This document shows, piece by piece, positions 36,062 through 44,889 of a stretch of 45,000 nucleotides of DNA. Under the pieces are notes generated by a model. That model searched no databases. It had not been told where the DNA came from and saw nothing but the letters and a program-made list of their open reading frames with translations. Positions within the stretch are counted from its first letter, which is position 1; each line of letters begins with the position of its first letter. This DNA comes from Neobacillus sp. CF12 (lineage in GTDB: Bacteria; Bacillota; Bacilli; Bacillales; Cytobacillaceae). Location of the stretch: assembly GCF_030348765.1 (NCBI RefSeq), contig NZ_JAUCEU010000007.1, positions 3,587,501-3,632,500 of the forward strand, in the 5' to 3' direction. The translations under genes were made by a program, and so were the position numbers.

Positions 36062-36136
36062 TTTAAGGAATTATGTTCCTTTGTCTCTTATCACCCCTTG
36101 CTGATATTTGAACAGTCCTGCATAGACTAACATCTT

Positions 36137-36150
36137 ACGGAATATTCCGT
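36137..36150. promoter_or_regulatory. 14-bp perfect palindrome upstream of the PL11 lyase
   Basis: ACGGAATATTCCGT is a perfect palindrome about 170-185 bp before the lyase start, in the 364-bp gap to glmS. It may be an operator for a pectin or sugar regulator encoded elsewhere. Next to it (36119-36130) is one of three copies of TGCATAGACTAA. Confidence 0.4.
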
Positions 36151-36265
36151 CTATTGTACTTTTTTGTATCGAACTAAAGTCCCTTTTGCTTATTCTTTTC
36201 CATAGTCCTTTAGAGGGTGTAACACTTTTTTTCCTCATTTCTCCATTTTTGTACTATCCATAAAA

Positions 36266-36304
36266 AAGAAAAAGACCCAATCCATAATGTTGGATTGAGT
36301 CTAA
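36266..36304 (-). terminator. glmS terminator
   Basis: Arms AGACTCAATCCA/TGGATTGGGTCT (one mismatch) with a short loop, then TTTTTCTTTTTTA on the minus strand. Confidence 0.9.
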
Positions 36305-36329
36305 AAATTTAAGATTTACTGTTTTCCTA

Positions 36330-38132
36330 TTACTCGACTGTAACCGATTTTGCGAGGTTACGTGGTTTGTCAACATCGCAATCACGATGCAGGGCCGCGT
36401 AGTAGGCAATTAATTGCATTGGTATTACAGAGATAAGTGGTGTTAGTAATTCATGTACTTCCGGAATGACGAAGCTGTCTTCGTCCATATTTAGACCCTT
36501 CATCGAAATGATGCAGGTATTAGCTCCACGTGCTGCTACTTCTTTTACATTCCCGCGGATACTTAAATTTACACTTTCTTGAGTTGCAAGTGCAATAACT
36601 GGTGTTCCTTCTTCAATTAAAGCAATCGTACCATGCTTTAATTCTCCGCCAGCAAAACCTTCCGCTTGAATATAGGAGATTTCTTTTAGCTTTAGGGCAC
36701 CTTCTAAGCAGACATAATAGTCAACCCCGCGACCAATAAAGAAAGCATTACGTGTAACGGATAGGAATTCTCTTGAAATATGCTCGAATAGTTCTTTTGA
36801 GTCGCAAAGGACTTCCATTGCATTTGCAATAATACCAAGCTCGTGTACAAGATCGAAATCAACCGTGATATTTTGACTTTTTGCCGTTACTTCTGCCAAT
36901 ATCGCCAATACAGCAAGCTGTGCAGTGTAAGCCTTTGAAGAAGCAACTGCGATTTCAGGACCTGCATGGAGCAATAATGTAAAATCAGCCTCACGAGATA
37001 ATGTTGAACCAGGAACATTGGTAATCGTTAATGTTGGATGATCCATTTCTTTTACTTTAACAAGCACGGCACGACTGTCAGCTGTTTCACCGCTTTGTGA
37101 AATAAAGATAAACAACGGTTTTTTTGTTAAAAGAGGCATATTATAGACAAATTCACTGGCAATATGCACTTCTACCGGGATATTAGCGATGTTTTCAATA
37201 AACTGCTTACCAACAAGACCGGCATGATAGGATGTACCCGCTGCTACAATGTATATGCGGTCGGATTCATTCACAGCAGAGATGATTTCAGAGTCAATCG
37301 TTAATTGACCTTGCTCATTTTGGTATGATTGAATAATCTTGCGCATTACTGCAGGCTGCTCATCAATCTCTTTTAGCATGTAATGAGGATAGGTTCCCTT
37401 TTCAATATCACTAGCATCCAATTCTGCAATATAAGAAGTACGAGTAACTGTTTCCCCATCAAGATTTTGAATAGAAATCCCATTCTTTGTCACAATAACG
37501 ATTTCTTTATCCATAAGTTCTACATACTCATTCGTTACTTGAAGCATAGCCATTGCATCACTGGCTACAACATTGAAATCAGCACCTAAGCCTACCAGTA
37601 ATGGACTTTTATTTTTTGCGACAAAAATAGTATCACTGTTATTCTCATCCAATAAAGCAATGGCATATGAGCCATGTAAAAGACTAAGTGTCTTACGGAA
37701 AGCCTCTAGAACTTCTAAGCCTTCATGTACGAATTTTTCAATTAGTTGAACAATAACTTCCGTGTCTGTTTCACTTACAAAAGTAACATCAGCCAAAAAA
37801 TCGCGTTTTAAAAGATCATAGTTCTCAATAACACCGTTATGAACTAGGGTAAAACGGCTAGATGCACTTTGATGTGGATGGGAATTGGTTCTACTTGGCA
37901 CACCATGTGTAGCCCAACGAGTATGTCCAATTCCGGTGTTAGCCATTACGTCCATATCTACAATCTCACGTAAATCTGCAATCCTGCCCTTTTCCTTAAA
38001 AACACGGACACCATTTTCGTTCATTACAGCAATACCTGCTGAGTCATAACCTCTATATTCAAGCTTTTCTAATCCTTTTAGTAATATTTCTTTCGTATCA
38101 CTATTTCCAATATATCCAACAATTCCACACAT
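36330..38132 (-). CDS. glmS: Glutamine--fructose-6-phosphate aminotransferase
   Basis: Makes glucosamine-6-phosphate from fructose-6-phosphate and glutamine, the first step to UDP-GlcNAc (600 residues, typical). The N-terminal glutaminase domain starts MCGIVGYIG, with Cys1 (after Met removal) as nucleophile; two SIS domains follow ([20 protein letters not shown]). It ends in [12 protein letters not shown], the conserved C-terminus. ATG at 38132 has GGAGG 9 bases upstream; the 49-codon upstream extension runs through non-coding leader. It is controlled by the glmS ribozyme at 38310-38397. Confidence 0.97.
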   Translation of the reverse strand: MCGIVGYIGNSDTKEILLKGLEKLEYRGYDSAGIAVMNENGVRVFKEKGRIADLREIVDMDVMANTGIGHTRWATHGVPSRTNSHPHQSASSRFTLVHNGVIENYDLLKRDFLADVTFVSETDTEVIVQLIEKFVHEGLEVLEAFRKTLSLLHGSYAIALLDENNSDTIFVAKNKSPLLVGLGADFNVVASDAMAMLQVTNEYVELMDKEIVIVTKNGISIQNLDGETVTRTSYIAELDASDIEKGTYPHYMLKEIDEQPAVMRKIIQSYQNEQGQLTIDSEIISAVNESDRIYIVAAGTSYHAGLVGKQFIENIANIPVEVHIASEFVYNMPLLTKKPLFIFISQSGETADSRAVLVKVKEMDHPTLTITNVPGSTLSREADFTLLLHAGPEIAVASSKAYTAQLAVLAILAEVTAKSQNITVDFDLVHELGIIANAMEVLCDSKELFEHISREFLSVTRNAFFIGRGVDYYVCLEGALKLKEISYIQAEGFAGGELKHGTIALIEEGTPVIALATQESVNLSIRGNVKEVAARGANTCIISMKGLNMDEDSFVIPEVHELLTPLISVIPMQLIAYYAALHRDCDVDKPRNLAKSVTVE

Positions 38133-38154
38133 TTTTCTTTTCCTCCCTGATATA

Positions 38155-38194
38155 GGGGGCAAGAATGCTTCGGAGGCACACCTTGCCCCCTTAT
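38155..38194 (-). promoter_or_regulatory. Stable hairpin between the glmS ribozyme and the glmS start
   Basis: Perfect arms AGGGGGCAAG/CTTGCCCCCT around an 18-20 base loop, ending only a few bases before the glmS ribosome-binding site (complement of 38141-38147). No T-run follows on the minus strand, so it does not look like a terminator. It could be an mRNA stability or translation element acting after ribozyme cutting. Confidence 0.5.
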
Positions 38195-38309
38195 CTCTGT
38201 TTTTAAAGGTATCTGTATATACCTTTTTCTTTTTTGCAGCTATTTTTAGTATGCGCATTTTCTTCTCTTTGTGCATCAAGTTGCCTCAATGTTTTAAAGA
38301 AGAAACAAT

Positions 38310-38397
38310 CGGTTGTGCGTTCAACCGGGAGGTATCCGCCGAACATTCGATAAACCTCCTCCTCGTCAACTAACCCACCTTGGTTAGTTCAGGCGCT
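38310..38397 (-). ncRNA. glmS ribozyme (GlcN6P-sensing self-cleaving riboswitch)
   Basis: The minus strand has the conserved glmS catalytic core: AAGCGCCTGAACT, then GTTGACGAGGAGGAGG, TTTATCGAA, TTCGGCGGATACCTCCCGG, and a closing hairpin CGGTTG/CAACCG (38310-38327). Cleavage is expected between the A at 38397 and the G at 38396. With glucosamine-6-phosphate bound it cuts itself and the glmS mRNA is degraded, from knowledge of the family. Confidence 0.96.
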
Positions 38398-38466
38398 TTT
38401 GAGAGTACTTATTTTCACTATCCTCCTTCAAACCAATTTTTGCTTTTAAAAAAACAAAGCAAACTA

Positions 38467-38495
38467 ATCTTAACTGATGAATTTGAATTCGTCAA
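38467..38495 (-). promoter_or_regulatory. glmS promoter
   Basis: On the minus strand TTGACG (38490-38495), a 17-bp spacer, then TAAGAT (38467-38472). Predicted transcription start is about 60 bases before the ribozyme cleavage site. Confidence 0.7.
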
Positions 38496-38545
38496 CTAAA
38501 TAATAAAATACAAACTTGTTTAATCTTTCCAGTTACATAATAAAA

Positions 38546-38584
38546 TATGCATAAGGGCTCTTTTCAGTTCCCTTATGCATATCC
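38546..38584 (-). terminator. Terminator of the cdaA-cdaR-glmM operon
   Basis: ATATGCATAAGGG/CCCTTATGCATAT form a 13-bp stem. On the minus strand TTTTATTATG follows. It separates glmM from the glmS promoter. Confidence 0.85.
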
Positions 38585-38593
38585 TTAATATGT

Positions 38594-39943
38594 CTATTCT
38601 TTTAATTCCATTTCTGCTTTCACTACACTAACAATTCTATCTACATATGACTCGCATAATTCTTCCGTAGGTGCCTCTGCCATTACCCGAACAAGAGGTT
38701 CTGTTCCAGATGGTCGTACGAGGATACGGCCGTTTCCATTCATTTCAGCCTCTACCTGCTCAATAATCGCTTTTACCTTTTCATTGTCTGTCACATGGTG
38801 CTTATCTGTGACACGAACATTAACGAGCTTCTGAGGGAACTTTTTCATATCAGCGGCTAATTCAGATAATTTTTTCTTGGTTGATTTCATGATGTTGACT
38901 AATTGCAAGCCTGTTAGTAAGCCATCTCCGGTCGTATTGTAGTCCAAGAAAATAATGTGACCGGATTGCTCGCCACCGAGATTAAACCCGTTTTTCTTCA
39001 TTTCTTCTACAACATAGCGGTCACCCACTGCTGTTGGAACACTTTGAATACCAAGTACTTCCAGCCCTTTATAAAATCCAAGATTACTCATTACAGTGGA
39101 TACAATAGTACTATGTTTTAGACGGCCCTGTTCCTTCATGTATTTTCCGCAAATGAACATAATTTGGTCACCATCTACTATATTTCCTTTTTCATCAATT
39201 GCAATTAATCGGTCTCCATCACCATCAAAGGATAAGCCTACATCAGCACCCTTTTCCTTTAGCATTACCGCTAAGGCTTCTGGATGTGTTGAACCCACTC
39301 CAGCATTAATATTAATACCATTTGGTGATGCACCCATAACCGAAATATCTGCATCCAAATCAGCAAATAGGTGTGTGGCAAGTGAAGAAGTAGCCCCATG
39401 AGCACAATCTAGGGCAATATGGATTCCAGAGAAATCTTCATCCACTGTATTTTTTAAGTATTGTAGGTACTTTTGGCCACCTTCAAAATAATCCATCACT
39501 TGGCCTAACTCCGCACCAACTGGTCTAGGTAATTGATCTTCATCCATGTCAATTAATTCTTCAATTTCAAGTTCTTGTTCATCAGAAAGCTTAAAACCAT
39601 CTGGACCAAAGAATTTGATTCCATTGTCGGCCACAGGATTGTGTGAAGCAGAAATCATTACCCCTGCTTCAGCTCCCAACGCCTTTGTTAGATAAGATAC
39701 CCCAGGAGTTGAGATAACGCCTAAACGCATTACCTCTGCACCAATTGAAAGTAAACCAGCTACCAATGCACCTTCTAGCATATGGCCGGAAACACGAGTA
39801 TCACGCCCAATTAGCACTTTGGGTCTGTCCTTATCCTTTGTTAATACAAAACCGCCGAAACGTCCTAATTTAAACGCTAATTCAGGTGTTAATTCACTAT
39901 TTGCAACGCCGCGGACGCCATCGGTACCAAAGTATTTTCCCAT
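38594..39943 (-). CDS. glmM: Phosphoglucosamine mutase
   Basis: Converts glucosamine-6-phosphate into glucosamine-1-phosphate for UDP-GlcNAc (449 residues, typical). The active-site phosphoserine is S100 in ISASHNP. The metal loop is FDGDGDR near 240, the sugar loop GGEQSGH near 325, and the phosphate loop [12 protein letters not shown] near the end. ATG at 39943 gives the family start [12 protein letters not shown]; a TTG two codons earlier is also possible. It follows cdaR; in Bacillus GlmM also binds and damps the c-di-AMP cyclase CdaA. Confidence 0.96.
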   Translation of the reverse strand: MGKYFGTDGVRGVANSELTPELAFKLGRFGGFVLTKDKDRPKVLIGRDTRVSGHMLEGALVAGLLSIGAEVMRLGVISTPGVSYLTKALGAEAGVMISASHNPVADNGIKFFGPDGFKLSDEQELEIEELIDMDEDQLPRPVGAELGQVMDYFEGGQKYLQYLKNTVDEDFSGIHIALDCAHGATSSLATHLFADLDADISVMGASPNGININAGVGSTHPEALAVMLKEKGADVGLSFDGDGDRLIAIDEKGNIVDGDQIMFICGKYMKEQGRLKHSTIVSTVMSNLGFYKGLEVLGIQSVPTAVGDRYVVEEMKKNGFNLGGEQSGHIIFLDYNTTGDGLLTGLQLVNIMKSTKKKLSELAADMKKFPQKLVNVRVTDKHHVTDNEKVKAIIEQVEAEMNGNGRILVRPSGTEPLVRVMAEAPTEELCESYVDRIVSVVKAEMELKE

Positions 39944-39981
39944 TATCAAAATCGCTCCTTATCATGTATACTGCTGTGAGT

Positions 39982-41211
39982 TTATGCGTTGTCTTTTGTT
40001 ATCGTTATATTTGCAGATGATTTATCAGGTTTCCAATTTACATTGGGTGGACCATTCACTTGTATAGGAACGTTATGCTCACCTTCTGTAAGGCCGGTTA
40101 CGTCAATGAATATTGTAAAATTGTTTGACCCTAATCCATTTACTATGGAGCCTGATCCAAATACTAATAAATTTATTACTCGATTTGACGGATCATTGAT
40201 AACTGCCTCATATTGTTCGGATAACCCCTCAACATTTATCGGGATATCAGAAACAGTCTTCTCTTCCTCGCTATTTACAACCACTGTCACTTTTACCGTT
40301 TCAGGGGTCACCTTTGTAATTCCGTTCGAAATAATAACTGGTAATGTAAGAGTCGTACTTTCCGTTATATTACTTACATCTACTTCTACACGGACATTGT
40401 CAGTTTCTTTTAATACATCCTCGTCTGCGGAAATGACTGCTTCCTCAACATCTAAACTAATTGATTCAATCGTTACCCCTTCTTGCGGAGTGCCTTTTTC
40501 AATGATGTTAATTGGAACTGTTTTTGTGTTGCTTTTTACAGGTATAGTAACTTCTACCGTTTCTGGCTCCACGATTACATCCAGTTTATTTAATTCTTTG
40601 TCCAATACCTGTACCTGTGCTTCTTTTGTCACAGTAGTATCGAGGAGATTTCTACCATCAAGTACTGCCTTTACATATGTAATTTTATCGATTACATCTT
40701 TAGCGCCGGTGATCTTAACCTTATTTGGCTTAACGGCAGGTTGTCCCGCTGAATATCCATCTTTTATCAAATCATTATCAAATTCAGCTTCCACCGTAAA
40801 CTCAGTGGTCACTTTTTCTTGGATTGCTACCGTTACTGTATCTGGTTTGATCGTTGCTTTTAATTTATCAGATAAGCCGCTAACTTCTAATTTCACTTTT
40901 TGATTTCCGATTTTTGCATTGGTTATATCAACAAATACCTCAAAATTTTTCAAAGCTTTGGCTGATTGCACATGAGGGATTGGACCTTCAATGGTTACCT
41001 CCACCGTTTCAGGTACTCCTGTTACTACAAGGTTTTCCACGTCATAGTAAGCTTTTACAGGAATATCAGCCAAAATCTCGGATGTATTTCCCCCTGGTAC
41101 ATTGATTTCGTTAGACTTACTCCCAGAATTCGGGACGGCAGAATAAAGGAGGATTGCCAGTAAAATGGCCAATATTTTAATAAACCAAGGATTATCCATC
41201 AATTTATCCAT
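39982..41211 (-). CDS. cdaR: CdaR (YbbR-domain) regulator of c-di-AMP cyclase
   Basis: A 409-residue membrane-anchored extracytoplasmic protein. One N-terminal membrane helix (about 10-27) is followed by four YbbR repeats (about 45-125, 135-215, 225-300 and 310-400), each with the VTVEGP/VKITGA/VEVTIPV type of motif. It modulates CdaA activity. The gene overlaps cdaA by 8 bp (41204-41211), so they are translated together; glmM follows. Confidence 0.93.
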   Translation of the reverse strand: MDKLMDNPWFIKILAILLAILLYSAVPNSGSKSNEINVPGGNTSEILADIPVKAYYDVENLVVTGVPETVEVTIEGPIPHVQSAKALKNFEVFVDITNAKIGNQKVKLEVSGLSDKLKATIKPDTVTVAIQEKVTTEFTVEAEFDNDLIKDGYSAGQPAVKPNKVKITGAKDVIDKITYVKAVLDGRNLLDTTVTKEAQVQVLDKELNKLDVIVEPETVEVTIPVKSNTKTVPINIIEKGTPQEGVTIESISLDVEEAVISADEDVLKETDNVRVEVDVSNITESTTLTLPVIISNGITKVTPETVKVTVVVNSEEEKTVSDIPINVEGLSEQYEAVINDPSNRVINLLVFGSGSIVNGLGSNNFTIFIDVTGLTEGEHNVPIQVNGPPNVNWKPDKSSANITITKDNA

Positions 41212-42037
41212 TATTCTTTCCCCTCCAGTTCCAACGAGCTGAAGAAGCTTGCTTATCTTTTGTGCTAGTTACAATCAAGTCATGAGAGATTAACTCTTTA
41301 AAACCATCTAAAGATAGATTTCTGTGTAGTTCACCATTTTTTGTCAAAGAAATATTTCCTGTCTCTTCTGAAACGACTACTGTAATACTGTCTGTTACCT
41401 CACTTATTCCTAGGGCAGCACGATGTCTTGTACCGAGTTCCTTTGAGATAAAAGGGCTTTCTGACAAAGGAAGATAACAAGCGGCAGCTGCTACATTATT
41501 CTTTTGAATGATGACAGCTCCATCATGGAGCGGAGTATTCGGAATAAAGATATTTATGAGTAATTCAGATGATATTTTAGCGTCTAATGGAATACCTGTT
41601 TCGATATAATCGCTCATCCCTGTTTCCCGCTCAATAGAGATCAAGGCACCAATACGACGTTTTGCCATATAATCTGTTGCTTTAACGATTGCGTCCACCA
41701 TTTTCTCTTGTTCCTCGTCATCAGGCCCGCTGCTTCTCGAAAAAAACCGCCCCCTGCCTAATTGCTCAAGGGCTCTTCTAAGTTCTGGCTGAAAAATGAT
41801 GATAATGGCCAGGAAACCCCAATCTATTGCCTGCTGCATTAACCAGCTGAGGGTGTTTAAACCAAAAAACTCACTAACAACTCTTACAAGGAGAATTACA
41901 ACGATTCCTTTTAATAATTGTACAGCTTTCGTTCCTTTTATTAGGTTTAATAACTTATAAATGACATACGAAACAAGGAGAATATCAACAATACTAGCTA
42001 AGTACTTCCATAAAGTAAAATCTTCAAAAAACGGCAT
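41204..42037 (-). CDS. cdaA: Diadenylate cyclase CdaA
   Basis: Membrane-bound enzyme joining two ATP into c-di-AMP, the essential second messenger for potassium and cell-wall control (277 residues). Three N-terminal membrane helices (about 10-80) precede the DAC domain. The catalytic motifs DGA (residues 172-174 in TPLHDGAVII) and RHR (in GTRHRAALG, 202-210) are intact. ATG at 42037 has GGAGG 7 bases upstream; the upstream in-frame ATG at 42079 has none. First gene of cdaA-cdaR-glmM. Confidence 0.97.
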   Translation of the reverse strand: MPFFEDFTLWKYLASIVDILLVSYVIYKLLNLIKGTKAVQLLKGIVVILLVRVVSEFFGLNTLSWLMQQAIDWGFLAIIIIFQPELRRALEQLGRGRFFSRSSGPDDEEQEKMVDAIVKATDYMAKRRIGALISIERETGMSDYIETGIPLDAKISSELLINIFIPNTPLHDGAVIIQKNNVAAAACYLPLSESPFISKELGTRHRAALGISEVTDSITVVVSEETGNISLTKNGELHRNLSLDGFKELISHDLIVTSTKDKQASSARWNWRGKNNG

Positions 42038-42134
42038 TGTTTTTCCTCCGTAAATTTGTCTAACTAATAACCAATACATTATACCATAAATGTAACTTGT
42101 ACCTATTATTTGTCATTAAGTTACTTAACATTAA

Positions 42135-42169
42135 AAAAGAAAATCACTCACTATGAGTGACTTTCTATT
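42135..42169 (-). terminator. rsiW terminator
   Basis: GAAAGTCACTCA/TGAGTGATTTTC arms with a 3-base loop, followed on the minus strand by TTTTTTAATG. Confidence 0.88.
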
Positions 42170-42170
42170 A

Positions 42171-42794
42171 TTATTCTTCATTTTTATTAAAGATATCAAT
42201 TACGTCAAAAGCTGTCTTTTTCATGTGATACCAAATCCAATCAAATACTTCATTAACCTCTTCAATTTGACCTGTTACATGTCCAGCAGAAGCTAAATAC
42301 TTTTCACCATTTATGACCGTTACATCTCCTTGAACTTCACCTTCAATTTTTAAGGTTCCGTTTCGAACAATTACATCCCCCTTAACGACCTCTCCAGCAG
42401 GGACAATCACTGTATCATTTTGTACCAATAAATTTTCCTGTTTGGAAACAGAAAATTCTCGTTCTTGATTCCAAGTTGAAAATACACTCCCCAGCATCAA
42501 TACCAAAAATAGAGATGCAGCAGCAATTAGCGGATGATTACGTAACCATCTTTGCATGCCGACCTTTTTCTTTTCCTTTGGCAGGCTGGCCATCACTTTA
42601 GCTGTAAAATTGGGAGGAGCATGCATTCTAGATGTTCCTTTTACAACAGCAATTGTTTTCTTGTATTCATTGAACAGTGTCTCACAGTCCTTGCAGTCTT
42701 TGAGGTGTTCTCTTAAAATCATCTCGTTTGGAGGATCAATTTCATCATCTAGATATTCATGCATTAAGTTAACGATTTCATCATTACACTTCAA
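42171..42794 (-). CDS. rsiW: Anti-sigma-W factor RsiW
   Basis: A 207-residue single-pass membrane anti-sigma factor holding SigW until cut by the PrsW-RasP-Clp protease chain. The zinc anti-sigma motif uses Cys3, His30, Cys34 and Cys37 (REHLKDCKDC). One membrane helix lies at about 88-106 (LIAAASLFLVLMLGSVF). The outside part, about 107-207, contains VIVPAGEVVKGDVIVRNG, a bactofilin-like beta stretch. Length matches B. subtilis RsiW (208). It follows sigW by 16 bp. Confidence 0.95.
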   Translation of the reverse strand: MKCNDEIVNLMHEYLDDEIDPPNEMILREHLKDCKDCETLFNEYKKTIAVVKGTSRMHAPPNFTAKVMASLPKEKKKVGMQRWLRNHPLIAAASLFLVLMLGSVFSTWNQEREFSVSKQENLLVQNDTVIVPAGEVVKGDVIVRNGTLKIEGEVQGDVTVINGEKYLASAGHVTGQIEEVNEVFDWIWYHMKKTAFDVIDIFNKNEE

Positions 42795-42810
42795 CGTGTT
42801 TCACCTCTTA

Positions 42811-43374
42811 TTAAACATAACGTAATTGTTGTCGCAATGCTTCGCGTCCACGATGGATACGCGTTTTGACTGTGCCTAATGGCATATCAAGGATTTCACT
42901 TATTTCATTTAGTGACAACTCTTCAATGTATTTTAGAACAATAACAGACCTGTACTTTTCTGGCAACTTTAAGATTTCTTTTTGCACGGTTTCTTGGAGC
43001 TCAAGACTTTCTAATTCATTCTCAGGTAAAGGTGCATTCGATGAAAGCTGTGAATACATAGTAAGACCGTCCGTTCCTGAGACCTCTGCATCTAAATAGT
43101 AGTCTGGCTTTTTCTTTCTTATCCTGTCAATACATAAGTTTGTAGCTATCCGAAATAACCAAGTTGAAAATTTTAAATCCTGATTAAAAGATTTAATATT
43201 AACATATGCACGGATAAAGGCTTCCTGTGCAACATCCTCTGCCTCATGACGATTCCCTAACATCCTATAACCAAGTTGATAAATACTATTACTATAGATT
43301 TCAACAATTTCAGCAAATGCGTCCTGATCGCCTTTTATTACTTGTTTAATTCTTTTTTTTATAAGGGCATCCAT
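42811..43374 (-). CDS. sigW: ECF RNA polymerase sigma factor SigW
   Basis: A 187-residue ECF sigma factor for cell-envelope stress and antibiotic response. The sigma-2 region (IYQLGYRMLGNRHEAEDVAQEAFIR split around residues 32-56) and sigma-4 region (LPEKYRSVIVLKYIEELS and GTVKTRIHRGREALR) are close to B. subtilis SigW, including RIRKKKPDYYLDAEV between them. Its upstream region has the exact SigW promoter, so it is self-regulated. Partner rsiW follows. Confidence 0.96.
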   Translation of the reverse strand: MDALIKKRIKQVIKGDQDAFAEIVEIYSNSIYQLGYRMLGNRHEAEDVAQEAFIRAYVNIKSFNQDLKFSTWLFRIATNLCIDRIRKKKPDYYLDAEVSGTDGLTMYSQLSSNAPLPENELESLELQETVQKEILKLPEKYRSVIVLKYIEELSLNEISEILDMPLGTVKTRIHRGREALRQQLRYV

Positions 43375-43409
43375 TTATTTTTCTCAGCTCCAATGCGGCT
43401 ATACAATCT

Positions 43410-43435
43410 TACGAATCAATAGCAAAAAAGTTTCA
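43410..43435 (-). promoter_or_regulatory. SigW autoregulatory promoter
   Basis: On the minus strand TGAAAC (43430-43435), exactly 16 bp, then CGTA (43410-43413), about 36 bp before the sigW start codon. This is the consensus SigW promoter. Confidence 0.93.
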
Positions 43436-43540
43436 CTATAAATAATATCTTCTTACACACTCTTAATATTAACAAAAATTTACTTATTTGGATAAAGGAA
43501 TGCTTATTTGTTTTTGCAGGAACTAAAGAATGTGAAAATA

Positions 43541-43571
43541 ATAAAGCAGCTTTCTAGGAAAGCTGCTGCTT
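43541..43571 (-). terminator. rocF terminator
   Basis: AGCAGCTTTC/GAAAGCTGCT arms with CTAG loop, then TTATTATTTT on the minus strand, near the rocF stop. Confidence 0.85.
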
Positions 43572-43576
43572 AGTGA

Positions 43577-44473
43577 TTATAATAATTTTTCACCGAACAA
43601 TGAGCCCATCAGTTCAACAGCAGCTCTTGCGGTTTTGTTTTTTTCATCTAGGATTGGGTTAACTTCTACAAATTCTGCTGAAGTTATGATTTGTGCCTCT
43701 TCAAGCATCTCCATTGCCAAATGACTCTCACGGTAACTAATTCCTCCCATAACCGGAGTTCCTACACCTGGAGCATCGTTAGGGTCAAGTCCATCTAGAT
43801 CTAGTGATAAGTGAACGCCATCCGTTCTTTCTTTTAGATAGGCAATCGTTTCCTCTATCACTTGTGCCATTCCTAGTCGATCAATCTCATGCATCGTATA
43901 AACTTTAATGCCTCTTTCTTTAATTAAAATCTTTTCACCTTCATCAAGGGCTCTAGCACCTATGATGACAACGTTCTCAGGTTTCACTTTTGGGGTATAA
44001 CCTCCGATATCTGTTAAAGAACGATGACCAATTCCTAAACTTGCAGCTAAAGGCATACCATGTATATTTCCAGAAGGCGATGTTTCTGCGGTATTTAAAT
44101 CACCATGTGCGTCATACCAAATAACCCCAAGGTTCTTATAATGTTTAGAAACACCAGCTAATGTTCCAATCGCAATACTATGGTCTCCTCCCAACACAAG
44201 CGGGAATGAACCTGACTGAATGACCTCATCAACTTTTTCTGCAAGCAAGGTACTTTTTTCAGATACAAGATCTAAATTCCTTAAGTTAGATTCTTTATCA
44301 ATTACCACTTCAGGTCTTCCAATGGGTATGTCACCCATGTCATGAATTTCATCAAATAACGGTTTAAGTCTTTCATTTATCCCCGCGTATCGAATAGCGC
44401 TAGGCCCCATATCCACTCCACGTCTCATTTGACCTAAATCCATCGGCATACCAATTATAGATAGTTTTCTCAT
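43577..44473 (-). CDS. rocF: Arginase
   Basis: Manganese enzyme splitting arginine into ornithine and urea (298 residues, typical for Bacillus RocF). The metal ligands are visible: His98 (GGDHSIAIG), Asp121/His123/Asp125 (DAHGDLN) and Asp225/Asp227 (SLDLDGLDP); Glu near 270 (EFVEVNP) contacts substrate. GGTGGAGG lies a few bases before ATG. It stands alone upstream of sigW, as I recall for several Bacillus, unlike B. subtilis where it is in rocDEF. Confidence 0.97.
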   Translation of the reverse strand: MRKLSIIGMPMDLGQMRRGVDMGPSAIRYAGINERLKPLFDEIHDMGDIPIGRPEVVIDKESNLRNLDLVSEKSTLLAEKVDEVIQSGSFPLVLGGDHSIAIGTLAGVSKHYKNLGVIWYDAHGDLNTAETSPSGNIHGMPLAASLGIGHRSLTDIGGYTPKVKPENVVIIGARALDEGEKILIKERGIKVYTMHEIDRLGMAQVIEETIAYLKERTDGVHLSLDLDGLDPNDAPGVGTPVMGGISYRESHLAMEMLEEAQIITSAEFVEVNPILDEKNKTARAAVELMGSLFGEKLL

Positions 44474-44502
44474 TACTCTACCTCCACCCCTTCATTAGTT
44501 AC

Positions 44503-44532
44503 TATTTTAACCGTTTTCAAACCAATGACTCA
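44503..44532 (-). promoter_or_regulatory. Candidate rocF promoter with cre-like site
   Basis: On the minus strand TTGAGT, 18 bp, TAAAAT. The bases TTGAAAACGGTTAAA (44505-44519) match 14 of 15 positions of the cre consensus and lie between and over the promoter boxes, suggesting carbon repression of arginine use by CcpA. No RocR/AhrC site was identified. Confidence 0.5.
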
Positions 44533-44612
44533 ACTCGACAAAATTATGTATATATATACGTAGTTTGAATTTAGAGACCGCTTCTTAATTATATATGAGT
44601 AATTCAACAAAA

Positions 44613-44646
44613 ATAAAAAAGCCTTAAATCCGAATGATTTAAGGCG
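44613..44646 (-). terminator. Second terminator of the right-hand tRNA cluster
   Basis: GCCTTAAATC/GATTTAAGGC arms, loop ATTCG, then TTTTTTATTTTTG on the minus strand. It stands about 40 bp after the first terminator, forming a tandem pair. Confidence 0.9.
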
Positions 44647-44683
44647 AAGTTTAATATGTAGTGTGATGGTTATTTTGACTAGC

Positions 44684-44717
44684 AAAAAACCTTAGTTATT
44701 TCTTTACAGAAATAACT
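44684..44717 (-). terminator. First terminator after tRNA-Ala
   Basis: AGTTATTTCT/AGAAATAACT perfect arms with GTAA loop, followed on the minus strand by AAGGTTTTTTGC, directly after the CCA end of tRNA-Ala. Confidence 0.85.
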
Positions 44718-44793
44718 TGGTGGAGCCTAGCGGGATCGAACCGCTGACCTCCTGCGTGCAAAGCAGGCGCTCTCCCAGCTGAGCTAAGGCCCC
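44718..44793 (-). tRNA. tRNA-Ala (anticodon TGC)
   Basis: Minus-strand cloverleaf with acceptor arms GGGGCCT/AGGCTCC (including one G-U), anticodon TGC in loop TTTGCAC, and encoded CCA at 44718-44720. It is the last gene of a tRNA cluster running in from beyond the window. Confidence 0.97.
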
Positions 44794-44796
44794 ATA

Positions 44797-44877
44797 TGGA
44801 GTGAAAGACGGATTTCAATGCGAACGACTCTCACCATGGCAAGATGGATTCTGACACTGACACCTAAGTACTTCCGC
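44797..44877 (-). pseudogene. tRNA-Ser-like relic between tRNA-Lys and tRNA-Ala
   Basis: The minus strand starts GCGGAAGTACTTAGG and ends CTTTCACTCCA, 81 bases. The two ends resemble tRNA-Ser(GCT) (GGGGAAGTACTCAAG... ending in CCA), and the acceptor arms would still pair at six of seven positions with one G-U. The middle has no normal anticodon arm or T-stem. It could be a decayed tRNA-Ser or chance likeness. Confidence 0.3.
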
Positions 44878-44889
44878 TTTTCATAGATA

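Noticed and set aside
38133..38279. N-terminal 49-codon extension of glmS
   Set aside because: MCGIVG must be N-terminal for the catalytic cysteine, and the GGAGG lies just before 38132; the extension covers the untranslated hairpin.
39989..40903. 304-codon open frame opposite cdaR
   Set aside because: It is the complement of the Thr/Val-rich YbbR repeats; low-complexity Ser/Thr protein with no ribosome-binding site or known domain.
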